Shown: positions 1 through 9,659 of the stretch, one piece after another
How the letters are laid out: every line of letters begins with the position of its first letter
Position numbering within the stretch: the stretch's first letter is position 1
The notes under the pieces: generated by a model
What the model saw: only the letters and a program-made list of their open reading frames with translations
Databases searched by the model: none
What the model was told of the DNA's origin: nothing
Position numbers and translations under genes: made by a program
Source of the DNA: VXYL01 sp965199945
GTDB taxonomy: Bacteria > Pseudomonadota > Gammaproteobacteria > Pseudomonadales > Azotimanducaceae
Length of the DNA: 64,000 nt
Direction of reading: 5' to 3'
NCBI GenBank assembly: GCA_965199945.1
Contig: OZ241354.1
Coordinates: forward strand, 3,472,001-3,536,000

Positions 1-774
1 CGGCGAAGGCCGCGATGGCGCTGCCCAGCGATACCGCCATGAACAGGGTCGCCGTGGCGAACTTGCCGAAGACCAGTTGCCAGCGCGGAATCGGCAGCGT
101 CAGCAACGGTTCCAGGGTACCGCGCTCGCGTTCGCCGGCGGTGGAGTCGATGGCGACGTGCAGACCGCCCATCAACGTGGCGAAGAACAGGAAGTACGCC
201 AACGTGCCGAGCAGCAGGACGGAACGCCCGGACGGCGTGGAGACGTCGTCGGTGAGCACGGCAAGGGGCGCCGCGACTTCCGGATCGATGCCGCGCATCA
301 GCATGCGCTGCCCCCCGACGATGCCGCCGTAGTCCTGCAGCGCCGCGCGCAGGCGCAGCGTCGCGGCGCGATTGGAGGCGTTGGAACTGTCGGAGACGAT
401 CCAGAGCCGCGCCGGCGCGCCGGTGAGCAGCGCGGCGCCGAACTCGTCGTCCACCACCAGGCCGACGTCGACGTCGCCGTTGCGCACGGCTTCGCGCAGG
501 GCCTCGGCGCTCGCGAACCGCTCCGGCTCGATGTCCACCAGACGGGTGGCGAGATACGTCCGCAGATTGTCCGCGTCGGCGCCGCCGACGGTCGGCACGA
601 CGATCGGCGCCAGCCCCTCGTCGACTTGCTGGCGCACCCCGAATCCCATGATGAGCGAGATCAGCAGCGGGCCGAACAAGGGCGCGAAGAGCAGCGCCGA
701 GACAACCGCCCGCCGATCGCGCAGATTGTCGAGCGCTTCCTTGCGGAACGACACCAAGGTGCCGCGCGTCGCGT

Positions 775-778
<4 letters not shown>
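1..778 (-). CDS. ABC-2 type transporter permease (C-terminus beyond window)
   Basis: About 259 N-terminal residues are visible; the 3' end lies beyond base 1. A short cytoplasmic start is followed by a hydrophobic segment near residues 20-45, a large soluble extracytoplasmic domain, and further membrane segments from about residue 190. The loop motif RERGTLEPLLTLP near residue 216 is the conserved GTLE loop of ABC-2/NatB-type permeases. The ATG at 778 overlaps the stop of the upstream ATPase gene by ATGA, so the two are translationally coupled and probably form one exporter. The substrate cannot be read from sequence; NatAB-type sodium export or peptide export are both possible. Confidence 0.85.
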
Positions 779-1514
<736 letters not shown>

Positions 1515-1518
<4 letters not shown>

Positions 1519-2978
1519 GGCCCTGGCCCGAGCGGCGAGACGAACAGCGGGAACGGGCGCAGGCGCTCGAGACAGGAGACGTCGATGGCCGCGGCGTCGC
1601 CCAGGGACGTCGGCGCAAGCTCCACGAAGTCGGCGACGATGCCGTGCATGCACGGCACCATCATCATGCCGTGGCCCTGCCCGGCGCCGACGAGACTCAA
1701 GGCATTGTCGAAATGCGCCGAGGCCATTTCCGCATAGCGCGGCGGCGTGATCGGATCCAGCTCGCCGCTCAGCAGCAGCACCGGCTGGGCGCTGGCGAGC
1801 GGCGCCTTGAAGTCCGCGTCGATCTCCCCGGCCGGCCACTCTTCGCAAACGCGCTGCGTCGTTTCCACGATCGTCGTGCCCATGTAGGTGGCGCGCTGCG
1901 CCGCGAGGTCGATTTCGCCCCAGAACGGCTGGTCTTCGGTGCAGAGGATGGCGTAGTTGAGGCCGGTGGCGAGCTCGCGCACGGCTTCGCTGACGACGTA
2001 GGCCTGCGCCGCCAGCTTCGCGTAGTCGCCGTCGTAGACGGCTTCGATCAACGGCGGCAGCAGGCTTGCCGTCATCGGCGAGTAGACCAGCAGCCGCACC
2101 ACGCCGGCCATGGTCAGATGGTCGACGGTCACTTCCGTGTGCTCGCCGGTGCGCGGGTGCGCGAACGTCGCCTTCGCCGGCTGTTCGCGCAGCCGCGCCA
2201 GCGCGGCGCCGAGTTGCTCGCGCAGATTCGGGAAGGCCGTTGAGCAGGCATCGTCCGCCAGGCAGCGTTCGAAGACCCGGTCGAGGGCCGCTTGGCTGTC
2301 GAGGGCCAGTTCCGGCCCCAGCGACACGGTGGTCGGCAGCACGCCGTCGAGAACGACGCTGCGCACGCGCTCCGGGAAGCGGCGCAGATAGTGCTGCGCC
2401 ACGCGGGTGCCGTAGGAGATGCCGTACAGGTTCAGCGTTTCGTAGCCAAGCGCGGTGCGCACGAGGTCCAGATCGCCCACGGCGACGCTGGTGGAGAAGA
2501 AGCGCGGGTCGTGCTCGAGCGCATCCAGGCAGTCGATGGCCTTGGCGGCGAGCGCTTGCGGGCTGGACTCGCCGCCGAGGTCCATCTCTTCCAGGCTTGG
2601 GCAGTGCAGCGGCGCTGACTCGCCCGTGCCCCGCTGATCCACGAGCACGACGCTGCGGTAGCGCAGGATGCGCTTGAACGCCCGCTCCGCGACGGCGAAG
2701 AAATCCGTCGCCGCCTGCCCCGGCCCGCCGGCGATCACCAGCAGCGGATCGGGCGCCGGCTCTTCCGTCAGCGCATCGACGACGGCAACGCGCAAGTCGA
2801 TGCGCTCGCCGTCGGGATTGCGCGGATTCAGCGGAACCGCGACGACGCCGCACTGCGCTGCCGCCTCGCTGCGCCCTTCGTTGGCGGTGAGGAAGCACGG
2901 CGCGAGTTCCACGGCTGCGGCAAAGGGCGCGGCGAGCAGAACGGACGCCAACCCAAGAGCGCGACGAACGCAACGCAT
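1515..2978 (-). CDS. Secreted alpha/beta hydrolase, TAP-like peptidase family
   Basis: A 487-residue serine hydrolase. The first 22 residues (MRCVRRALGLASVLLAAPFAAA) form a signal peptide, so it acts in the periplasm or outside. Visible are the oxyanion strand LLVIAGGPGQA, VDQRGTG, the nucleophile elbow GISYGTR, a late Asp in LSGELDPITPP and His in GAGQGHG, the last two within a TAP-like C-terminal domain. This layout is that of tripeptidyl/prolyl aminopeptidase-like hydrolases. It lies 65 bp after a peptide-type ABC exporter gene and overlaps the NatA-like ATPase, so a role in trimming or detoxifying an exported peptide is plausible but inferred. Confidence 0.88.
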
Positions 2979-3043
2979 GGGCGAGAGCGTAACCCACGCT
3001 CGCGGCGCTTGTCCTAAATGCAGCGCTGGAAGCTGGAAAGACG

Positions 3044-4870
3044 CTACCGGTACGCCGCCGCCTGGATGCCGTAGAGCTCCGCGTACTGCCCGCCCGTTGC
3101 CATCAGTTCGTCGTGGCTGCCGCACTCCACCACCCTGGCGCCGTCCATCACGACGATGAGGTCCGCCATGCGCACGGTGCTGAAGCGGTGCGACACCAAG
3201 AGCGTCACGCAACCGTTCGCCGGTTTGCCGGTTCCCCGCCGCGCCGCGCTGGCGTAGCGCTCGAAGAGGGCGTGTTCGGTCTCGGCGTCTAGGGCCGCGG
3301 TCGGCTCGTCGAGCACCAGCAGCAGTGGTTGGTCGCGCATGAAGCCGCGCGCCAGGGAGAGCTTCTGCCATTGCCCGAAGCTCACCTCCACGCCCTCGGG
3401 CCAAGTGGGGCCGAGCTGCGTTTCCAAGCCGTTGGCGAGCGCCTCCACCACGTCGTCGGCGCCGGCGCGTTCGACGGCGGCGGCCACCGCCGGGGTCTCG
3501 TCCATGCGCGGCGGATCGCCGATGCCCACTGTTCTGCCGGCTTGGAACTCGAAGCGGAAGAAATCCTGGAACGCGCCGGCGAGGCGCTGCCGCCACTCGA
3601 CCGCGGCAAAGCGCGACAGATCCTCGCCATCGACGAGAATGCGTCCGGCGGTGGGTTCGTACATCTTCGCCAGCAGCTTCACCAGCGTCGTCTTGCCGGC
3701 GCCGTTCTCGCCGACCAGCGCGACGACAGCGCCGGCGGGCAGTTCGAGGGTCACGTTCTTGAGCACCAGATCCTTCGTGCCGGGATAGGCGAAGGAGACG
3801 TCGCGCAGCGAAATGCCCTCGCCGATTGCGCTCGGCGCCGGCCGGTCCGCCGCCTCGGCCTTGGCCGCGGCATAGTCTTCCAGCCATGCCATGCGCTTGG
3901 AGCCGTCCATCCAGATGCCGCGCAGGAAGCCGATCTCCCCTACCGTGGCGCTGATGTAGGCGGAAAGACGGCCTCCCGCGGCAAGCACCAGCAGCACTTC
4001 GCCCGGCGAGGCGGCGAGGCCGTATGCCACGAACACCACCGCGGCGACGTAGCCGCCGGCGAACACGGCCCAGCCCAAGGTGTGCCAGCCGGCGCTTTCC
4101 CAGCGCGCCTTGGCGACGCCGGCGTACCAACGGTTCCAGGCGGCGCGGCGATCCTTCACCAGCCGCTCGCCGATGTCCGTCACGCGCACTTCCTTGCCCG
4201 GCGGCGCGGTGGTGGCGGTGTCGAACAGGTGCCGCGCCAGCCGTTCCGCCTGGGCGCCGGCCTGCTCGGCGGCGCGCTCCACCGCCGGCCGCCAGGACGA
4301 CGTGAGCACCGTCGGCAGCGCGAACGCCACCAGCAGCGCCAAGGCCGGATGCACGGACGCCAGCCACGCCACCGCCACGCCCAGGCGCAGCAGCCAGCCG
4401 CAGGTGCTGAACATCGCCATGTACATGTGGTCGAGCACGAACACCTGGTTGCGCAGAATGGCGAGGCGGTCCAGGTAGTCTGGGCGTTCGTGGTGTTCCA
4501 CAGTCGCCACGCTCGCCTGCAGTTCCGCCACATGGGACTCCAAGGCGATGGCGACCCGATCCCGGAACCGCCGCTGGGTACGGTCGCTGACGATGCGCAG
4601 CACCCACGTCGAGGTAGCCGCAAGCGCCAGACCGCCGGCGGCGATGTACACGTCCGTCGCTGTCCCGCCGAGCAGTCCGTCGGCGAGCAGCATCAAGAGC
4701 CAAGGCAGCAGCGCGTCGGGCAGCGCCGCCAGCAGCGACAGTGCGAAGGCGATGACGATGAGCGCCGGTTCGGCGTCGTAGCCGCGCTTGACCGCCCGCC
4801 ACATGGACGGCAGCGCCGCCGGCAAGGCGTCGATTGGCGCGTCTGGGCGCTTGGATTCGTTGCGTGGCAT
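3044..4870 (-). CDS. ABC exporter half-transporter (degenerate signature motif)
   Basis: A 608-residue fused membrane/ATPase half-transporter of the bacteriocin/multidrug exporter class. The N-terminal 320 residues contain the membrane domain, with strong segments near 35-90. The ATPase domain has Walker A GENGAGKTT, Q-loop QDFFRF, signature VSFGQWQ instead of LSGGQ, Walker B LLLVLDEPTAALD and SHRFSTVR. The altered signature, beside a neighbour with a canonical one, suggests a heterodimer with one degenerate ATP site. It follows the second half-transporter gene by 43 bp on the same strand. The SFGQWQ variant resembles exporters common in Actinobacteria; transfer is a guess from memory, not tested. 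Confidence 0.9.
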   Translation of the reverse strand: MPRNESKRPDAPIDALPAALPSMWRAVKRGYDAEPALIVIAFALSLLAALPDALLPWLLMLLADGLLGGTATDVYIAAGGLALAATSTWVLRIVSDRTQRRFRDRVAIALESHVAELQASVATVEHHERPDYLDRLAILRNQVFVLDHMYMAMFSTCGWLLRLGVAVAWLASVHPALALLVAFALPTVLTSSWRPAVERAAEQAGAQAERLARHLFDTATTAPPGKEVRVTDIGERLVKDRRAAWNRWYAGVAKARWESAGWHTLGWAVFAGGYVAAVVFVAYGLAASPGEVLLVLAAGGRLSAYISATVGEIGFLRGIWMDGSKRMAWLEDYAAAKAEAADRPAPSAIGEGISLRDVSFAYPGTKDLVLKNVTLELPAGAVVALVGENGAGKTTLVKLLAKMYEPTAGRILVDGEDLSRFAAVEWRQRLAGAFQDFFRFEFQAGRTVGIGDPPRMDETPAVAAAVERAGADDVVEALANGLETQLGPTWPEGVEVSFGQWQKLSLARGFMRDQPLLLVLDEPTAALDAETEHALFERYASAARRGTGKPANGCVTLLVSHRFSTVRMADLIVVMDGARVVECGSHDELMATGGQYAELYGIQAAAYR

Positions 4871-4913
4871 CGCGCTTTCGCCCTATGGGCGCGCCGCGCT
4901 CGACAGAGTGCGC

Positions 4914-6698
4914 CTATTCGAGGACATCAAGGGATTCCTCCGCAGCGTCCTCGTTCGCATCGAACCGCTGCGCCTGCAGGTCGAACATCGTCTGGTAGCG
5001 CCCGCCGAGCGCCATCAGCTCGTCGTGGCTGCCGAGTTCGACGACGCGCCCGTGCTCCAGCACGCAGATGCGGTCGGCGTGGCGCACGGTGGAGAAGCGG
5101 TGCGAAATCAGAATCGTGGTGGCGTGGCGCGTGGCCTCGAGGATGCGCTCGAAGATCTCCGCCTCGCCGCGCACGTCCAGCTGGGCGGTGGGTTCGTCGA
5201 GCAGCACGACGCCAGCGCCTTGCTGCACCGCCGCCAATGCCCGGGCGAGCGCAACCCGCTGCCACTGTCCGCCGGAAAGGTCGGTGCCGCCGTCGTAGCC
5301 GCGCGCCAGCACGGTATCCAAGTGCGCCAGGTCGCCAGCGCCCGCCTGCGCCAATGCGGCTTCCACCACCGCGTCCGGCGCGCCTGCCGGCGCCACGTTG
5401 TCGCGCAGCGGCAGCTGGAAGCGCACGAAGTCCTGGAACACCGCGGTGACCCGCCTGCGCCAGGAACGCATGTCGAGCTCGCGCAAGTCCACGCCGTCCA
5501 CCTCGATGCCGCCGGCGAGCGGCTCGTAGAGGCGGCAGAGCAGCTTCGCCAGCGTCGTCTTGCCAGCGCCGTTCTGCCCCACGATGGCGAGGGACGACCC
5601 GGCCGGCACGGTGAGGTCGAAGCCGTCGAGCACGATCTCGTCCGGCGCGGCGGGATAGGCGAAGCGCACGCCGCGAAAGCGGATCTCCCGCGCCGGCATT
5701 CCGGCGGCATCCTTGTCGGCGTTCGGCAAGCGGCCCTTGTGCGCCATGGCCGGGCGCAGACGCAGCACCGCCGCAGCCGGCGCCGCGGCGCCGTCGAGGG
5801 CCCAGGAAAGGCCGCCGAAGGCGATCATGCTGCCAGCGAAGGCCGCGCTCGCGAAGGTGACCATGCGGTCGAGCGGCAGCGCACCGGCGGCGGCATCCAC
5901 CGCCATCGCGCCGAAGACCACGGCATTGGCCAGCGTCACGATCGCGAGACTTGCCGCCACCGGCCTCTCGCGCAGCTTCGTCGCCTGCCAGCGCAGATCG
6001 TGCAGTTGCCGGCGATGGCGGCGAAACCGCGCCACGGTCCAGTCGGCGAGGCCGAACAGCCGCAGTTCCTTGGACGAAGGCGCATCCACCGCCAGCCGAT
6101 AGGCGTAGTCCGCATGGCGCTGGGCTTCGCGCACCACGTCCGTGTTGCGATCCTTCCACACGCCGCTCTCCCGCAGCAGCCAGTGGGTGGCGCCCCACGC
6201 GCCGCCAAGCAGCAGCGGCGCCCACCAGGAATACGCCGCGAGCACGGCCATGGAAGCTACCCCGGCGAGCAGTTCCACCAGACCGGCGGCGATGAAGTCC
6301 ATGGAAATGGACAACGGCGGCCCGCTGATGCCGAGATCGAAATCCCGCGCCATCGTAATGTCGTTGGCGAGTTCCGGGTCTTCCAGATGCGCCATGCCAG
6401 GCGGTTCGACGCACGCGACGGTAAGCCGGTCGTACAGCCAGGCCGCAGTCTGGGAGCCGAGGTTCGAGCTCACCGCCTGATGCAGCGGCGCAAGCAGTTG
6501 CTGCAACGCGAACACCACGGCCATCGCCGTCAGCGGCAGCGCCAGCCCTTCCTGCGCCTGCACCGCGCCGACAAGCGCCCCCATGACGATGGCGAACAGC
6601 GCCGGCAGCAGCCCGCGCAGCACCAGAACGACCCACCACAACGCCGCCAGCAGCGGATTCGCCTGGCGCAGCACGCCGACGAACTGGAGCTCTTTCAT
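4914..6698 (-). CDS. ABC exporter half-transporter (canonical signature)
   Basis: A half-transporter of 594 residues from the ATG at 6698 (MKELQFVGVLRQANPLL). Membrane segments span about residues 10-310. The ATPase domain carries Walker A GQNGAGKTT, Q-loop QDFVRFQ, signature LSGGQWQ, Walker B VVLLDEPTAQLD and SHRFSTVR. It probably pairs with the next gene. The frame stays open to an ATG at 6848, but that extension only translates a set of palindromic 43-44 bp repeats and begins with low-complexity residues, so the downstream ATG fits better. That ATG itself lies inside the last repeat unit, so translation may be influenced by the hairpins. Substrate unknown; a peptide or natural product is likely for this class. 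Confidence 0.9.
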   Translation of the reverse strand: MKELQFVGVLRQANPLLAALWWVVLVLRGLLPALFAIVMGALVGAVQAQEGLALPLTAMAVVFALQQLLAPLHQAVSSNLGSQTAAWLYDRLTVACVEPPGMAHLEDPELANDITMARDFDLGISGPPLSISMDFIAAGLVELLAGVASMAVLAAYSWWAPLLLGGAWGATHWLLRESGVWKDRNTDVVREAQRHADYAYRLAVDAPSSKELRLFGLADWTVARFRRHRRQLHDLRWQATKLRERPVAASLAIVTLANAVVFGAMAVDAAAGALPLDRMVTFASAAFAGSMIAFGGLSWALDGAAAPAAAVLRLRPAMAHKGRLPNADKDAAGMPAREIRFRGVRFAYPAAPDEIVLDGFDLTVPAGSSLAIVGQNGAGKTTLAKLLCRLYEPLAGGIEVDGVDLRELDMRSWRRRVTAVFQDFVRFQLPLRDNVAPAGAPDAVVEAALAQAGAGDLAHLDTVLARGYDGGTDLSGGQWQRVALARALAAVQQGAGVVLLDEPTAQLDVRGEAEIFERILEATRHATTILISHRFSTVRHADRICVLEHGRVVELGSHDELMALGGRYQTMFDLQAQRFDANEDAAEESLDVLE

Positions 6699-6816
6699 GC
6701 GAGGGGTACCCCCTCGCGCTCCCCGGCTGAGGGCTCCTTCATGCGAGGGGCATGCCCCTCGCGCTCCCCGGCTGAGGGCTCCCATGCGAGGGGTGCCCCC
6801 TCCTGCCGAAGGCTCC
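6696..6816. repeat. Three tandem 43-44 bp palindromic repeats
   Basis: Units begin at 6696, 6740 and 6783. Each starts CATGCGAGGGG, continues with a 2-4 bp centre and CCCCTCGC, and ends in CTCCCCGGCTGAGGGCTCC (third unit diverged). The core GCGAGGGG/CCCCTCGC gives an 8-bp stem, for example 6699-6717. The array spans the start codon of the ABC half-transporter gene on the minus strand, so the transcript leader would carry two or three strong hairpins directly before the ATG. It resembles REP-type palindromic elements; a role in attenuation or translation control is inference. Confidence 0.7.
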
Positions 6817-6896
6817 TGCGGCTTCGCAATTGTTGCAGCATGAAGCAACGCTCTCGCACCGCCACGGCGAAAGTCAACGCCTGTCGGGCGCTGCGG

Positions 6897-7982
6897 CTAT
6901 GGCCGGTGGGTGCGGCTCAGATAGGCGGGGCTCTGCATTTCGGTGAGGCGGCTTTTCGTGCGCTCGAACTCGGCGCCGAGGCGTTGGCCTTGATACAGGG
7001 CGTCAACGGGAGCGGCGGCGCCGAGCAGCAGTTTCACGTTGCGGTCGTAGAACTCGTCCACGAGGCCGATGAAGCGCCGCGCCTGGTCCTCGTTGGCGGC
7101 GTTGAAGACCGGCACGCCGCGCACGAACACCGTGGCGAACAGCCGCGCCAGCTCCACGTAGTCCGCCATCGCGCGCGGCCCGTCGCACAGCGCCTCGAAA
7201 TCGAACAGCACCGTGTCCTCGGCGCAACAGCGGGCCGTGATCGGGCGTTCGTTGACCATCAACTCCACGTCTTCCTGCGGCTGGGCGTGGCAGACGGCAT
7301 GGAAGCTGGCGAGCAGCGCATCGTCCGCGACGTCCACGCGGTAGACGCCGTCGCGGCGCAGCACCTGTAGCCGGTAGTCGGCATCGCCGCCGACGTGCAG
7401 CACTTCGGTGTGGCGCTCGACGAGCGCGATGGCCGGCAGGAATCGGCGCCGCTGCAAGCCGTTCTCGTAGAGCTTGCGGGGTTCGACGTTCGACGTGGCG
7501 ACCAGGCACACGCCGCGCTCGAAGAGCGCCTGCAGCAGGCCGCTGAGAATCATCGCGTCGCCGATGTCGGAGACGAAGAACTCGTCGAAACAGAGCACCC
7601 GCGTTCGCTCGGCAAAGCGCTCGGCGACGACATGCAGCGGGTCGCGCCGCCCCGCCAAGGCGCGCAGCTCCTCGTGGACGCGCTGCATGAAGCGATGGAA
7701 GTGCAGGCGCTCCTTCTCGGCGAACGGCAGCGTCTCGTGGAAGACGTCCATCAGATATGTCTTGCCGCGCCCCACGCCGCCCCACATGTACAAGCCGCGT
7801 TGCGGCACCGTGCGACGCGAACGCCAAAGGCCGCGCAGCCGCCGGCCGCGGCGAGGACGCCCAGCGCCGTCGGCAATCAGGCGCTGCTGCAAGTCCGTGA
7901 GCTTGTCCGCCAGCGCGAACTGCGCGGGATCCGGTGCCAGCCCCCCTTCCACGTTCTGACGATGCGTTTGCGCCGGCGTCAT
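6897..7982 (-). CDS. zapE: Cell division ATPase ZapE (AFG1-like)
   Basis: A 361-residue AFG1/ZapE ATPase, which in E. coli associates with FtsZ during late constriction. Walker A is GGVGRGKTYLMD, followed by FHRFM, Walker B VLCFDEFFVSDIGDAMIL and VATSNVEP with the sensor asparagine; all are diagnostic for this family. Length matches bacterial ZapE. The ATG at 7982 overlaps the stop of the upstream halogenase-like gene by 4 bp, so the pair is probably co-transcribed, an unexpected partner for zapE. The roughly 200 bp after its stop hold the palindromic repeats that precede the ABC exporter genes. Confidence 0.93.
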   Translation of the reverse strand: MTPAQTHRQNVEGGLAPDPAQFALADKLTDLQQRLIADGAGRPRRGRRLRGLWRSRRTVPQRGLYMWGGVGRGKTYLMDVFHETLPFAEKERLHFHRFMQRVHEELRALAGRRDPLHVVAERFAERTRVLCFDEFFVSDIGDAMILSGLLQALFERGVCLVATSNVEPRKLYENGLQRRRFLPAIALVERHTEVLHVGGDADYRLQVLRRDGVYRVDVADDALLASFHAVCHAQPQEDVELMVNERPITARCCAEDTVLFDFEALCDGPRAMADYVELARLFATVFVRGVPVFNAANEDQARRFIGLVDEFYDRNVKLLLGAAAPVDALYQGQRLGAEFERTKSRLTEMQSPAYLSRTHRP

Positions 7983-9547
7983 GGCGCGTCCCGCGCAACG
8001 AATACGCCGTCGGCGAGCAGCAGCCGCGCCGCATCGGTGAGCGGTTCCAGAACACGTTCTGCAGACGTGCCTTCGCCGGCGGCGATTTCCTCCGCCAATG
8101 CAGCCACCGTCGCGGCACCGTTGCCCTGCTCCACCCCGCGCACCAGATGCGCCACCAACGCGCTGACCGGCAGATCGATTCGATTCTCGCCCTGTACCGC
8201 GTAGCCCATCTCGTAGCGTCCAGCGCCCAGCACCGCCGCCCGCGCCAGCCGCGTGTTGTCGGCCAACCGCAGCGGCGTGCGTGCGATGTCTTTGACGACG
8301 GACACTGGCGCGACGGCATCGAGTGCGGCTTGGACGCTCCCCGGCAACACGCCGTGCGCCAGCACCGACCGTTCGTAGCCGGCGGCGGCCTGCCCGGAGA
8401 CGGCGCGCACGAAGGCTTCCCGCGGCGCACGCTGCTCGCCCGTAATGCGGCGCGCCTCCCAGAAGTAGGAATCGACGCTGCGATTGCCGGCGTAGAACAG
8501 CCGCGCCAACTCGTGGAAGTGCTGGTACTGCGTCCGATAGGCGCGCTCGAACGCCGTCGCCGCGGCGCTGGCGATGGGCGGGTCTGCGAGTGCGGAGACG
8601 ACGTAGGCCGCGCCGATGTGGGCGGCGGACACCGCCAAATGCACGCCGGTGGAGAACAGCGGATCGACGAAACAGGCGGCGTCACCGACCAGCACGTAGC
8701 CTGGGCCAGCCATCCTTGCCGAAGCGTAGGACCAATCGCGCACCGCTTGCGGCTCATCCTGCGGGTTTCGAGCGCCGGCCATTGCCGCGATGCGCGGCGC
8801 CGAATCGATCTGCCGCTTGAGGAAGGCGCTTAAGCCCAAGGCGCGGATCGCCTTGGCGCCGGTTTCTCGATCCACTACGGCGCCGATGCTGGACGTGCCT
8901 CCCGCGAGCGGAATCTTCCACAGCCAGCCGTCCGGCGTCGATTCGATGAAGATGTTGCCGTCGTTCGGCGGCGGCAGATGCGGGCAATCGGGAAAGTAGC
9001 CGTAGACGGCGAGATTGCGGAAGAACGAGTCCCAGCGTTTCCACCCCTGTTTGGCGGCAATCAGCGAGCGTTGGCCGCTGGCGTCCACGACCATCGCGGC
9101 GGGAACTTCCGTGCCGTCGTCCAGCGTGACGCCGACGGCCTGATCGTCCGCGAACCGCACGCCACGCACGGCAACGCCTTCGCGCACGTCCGCGCCGCTC
9201 GCCCGCGCATGGTCGAGCAGAATCTGATCGAACCGAGGCCGCCACACTTGGTAGGCGTGCGGGAAGCGCCGGTTGGTCTCGCGGAAGTGCCAGCTCCAAG
9301 GCTCGGCGCTGCGCCCCCAGCACATCGTCGCCCCGGCCTTCTTCACGAAGCCAGCCGACCGCACCGCCGGCAACGCGCCCGTCTGTTCCAACAGCGCCAA
9401 CGTCGCCGGCAGCAACGATTCGCCGACGTGTGGACGCGGAAATCGCTCGCGTTCGAACAGGACGGTGCGCAAACCGGCCCCGGCGAGCAACGTCGCCGCG
9501 GTGCTCCCGGCCGGCCCGCCCCCAACGACCACCACATCCGCCTCCAT
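7979..9547 (-). CDS. Flavin-dependent halogenase-like oxidoreductase
   Basis: A 522-residue FAD enzyme of the tryptophan-halogenase-like superfamily. The dinucleotide fold VVVGGGPAGST sits at residues 5-15, followed by PHVGESLLP and, near residue 215, GWLWKIPL, which matches the GWxWxIP motif typical of flavin-dependent halogenases. A second FAD motif, LVGDAACFVDPLFSTGV, is also present. Family members halogenate free or carrier-bound aromatic substrates using reduced flavin; some relatives are plain monooxygenases. The start ATG at 9547 is divergent from the AAA ATPase gene across a 112-bp gap. No flavin reductase or biosynthetic assembly line is seen nearby, so the substrate is unknown. Confidence 0.85.
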   Translation of the reverse strand: MEADVVVVGGGPAGSTAATLLAGAGLRTVLFERERFPRPHVGESLLPATLALLEQTGALPAVRSAGFVKKAGATMCWGRSAEPWSWHFRETNRRFPHAYQVWRPRFDQILLDHARASGADVREGVAVRGVRFADDQAVGVTLDDGTEVPAAMVVDASGQRSLIAAKQGWKRWDSFFRNLAVYGYFPDCPHLPPPNDGNIFIESTPDGWLWKIPLAGGTSSIGAVVDRETGAKAIRALGLSAFLKRQIDSAPRIAAMAGARNPQDEPQAVRDWSYASARMAGPGYVLVGDAACFVDPLFSTGVHLAVSAAHIGAAYVVSALADPPIASAAATAFERAYRTQYQHFHELARLFYAGNRSVDSYFWEARRITGEQRAPREAFVRAVSGQAAAGYERSVLAHGVLPGSVQAALDAVAPVSVVKDIARTPLRLADNTRLARAAVLGAGRYEMGYAVQGENRIDLPVSALVAHLVRGVEQGNGAATVAALAEEIAAGEGTSAERVLEPLTDAARLLLADGVFVARDAP

Positions 9548-9659
9548 CGCGCGAGCGTAGCCGATAGCGCCGAGGAATCGAACGCGGAGCAACGAACTGC
9601 CAGTCTCCGCAGCGACGATCGACTCCGGCAGCCCAGAGTCGCGGCATATACTCCTGCCC

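Noticed and set aside
6696..6816. Possible CRISPR array
   Set aside because: The three units abut with no variable spacers, and each unit is itself a palindrome; no cas genes are nearby.
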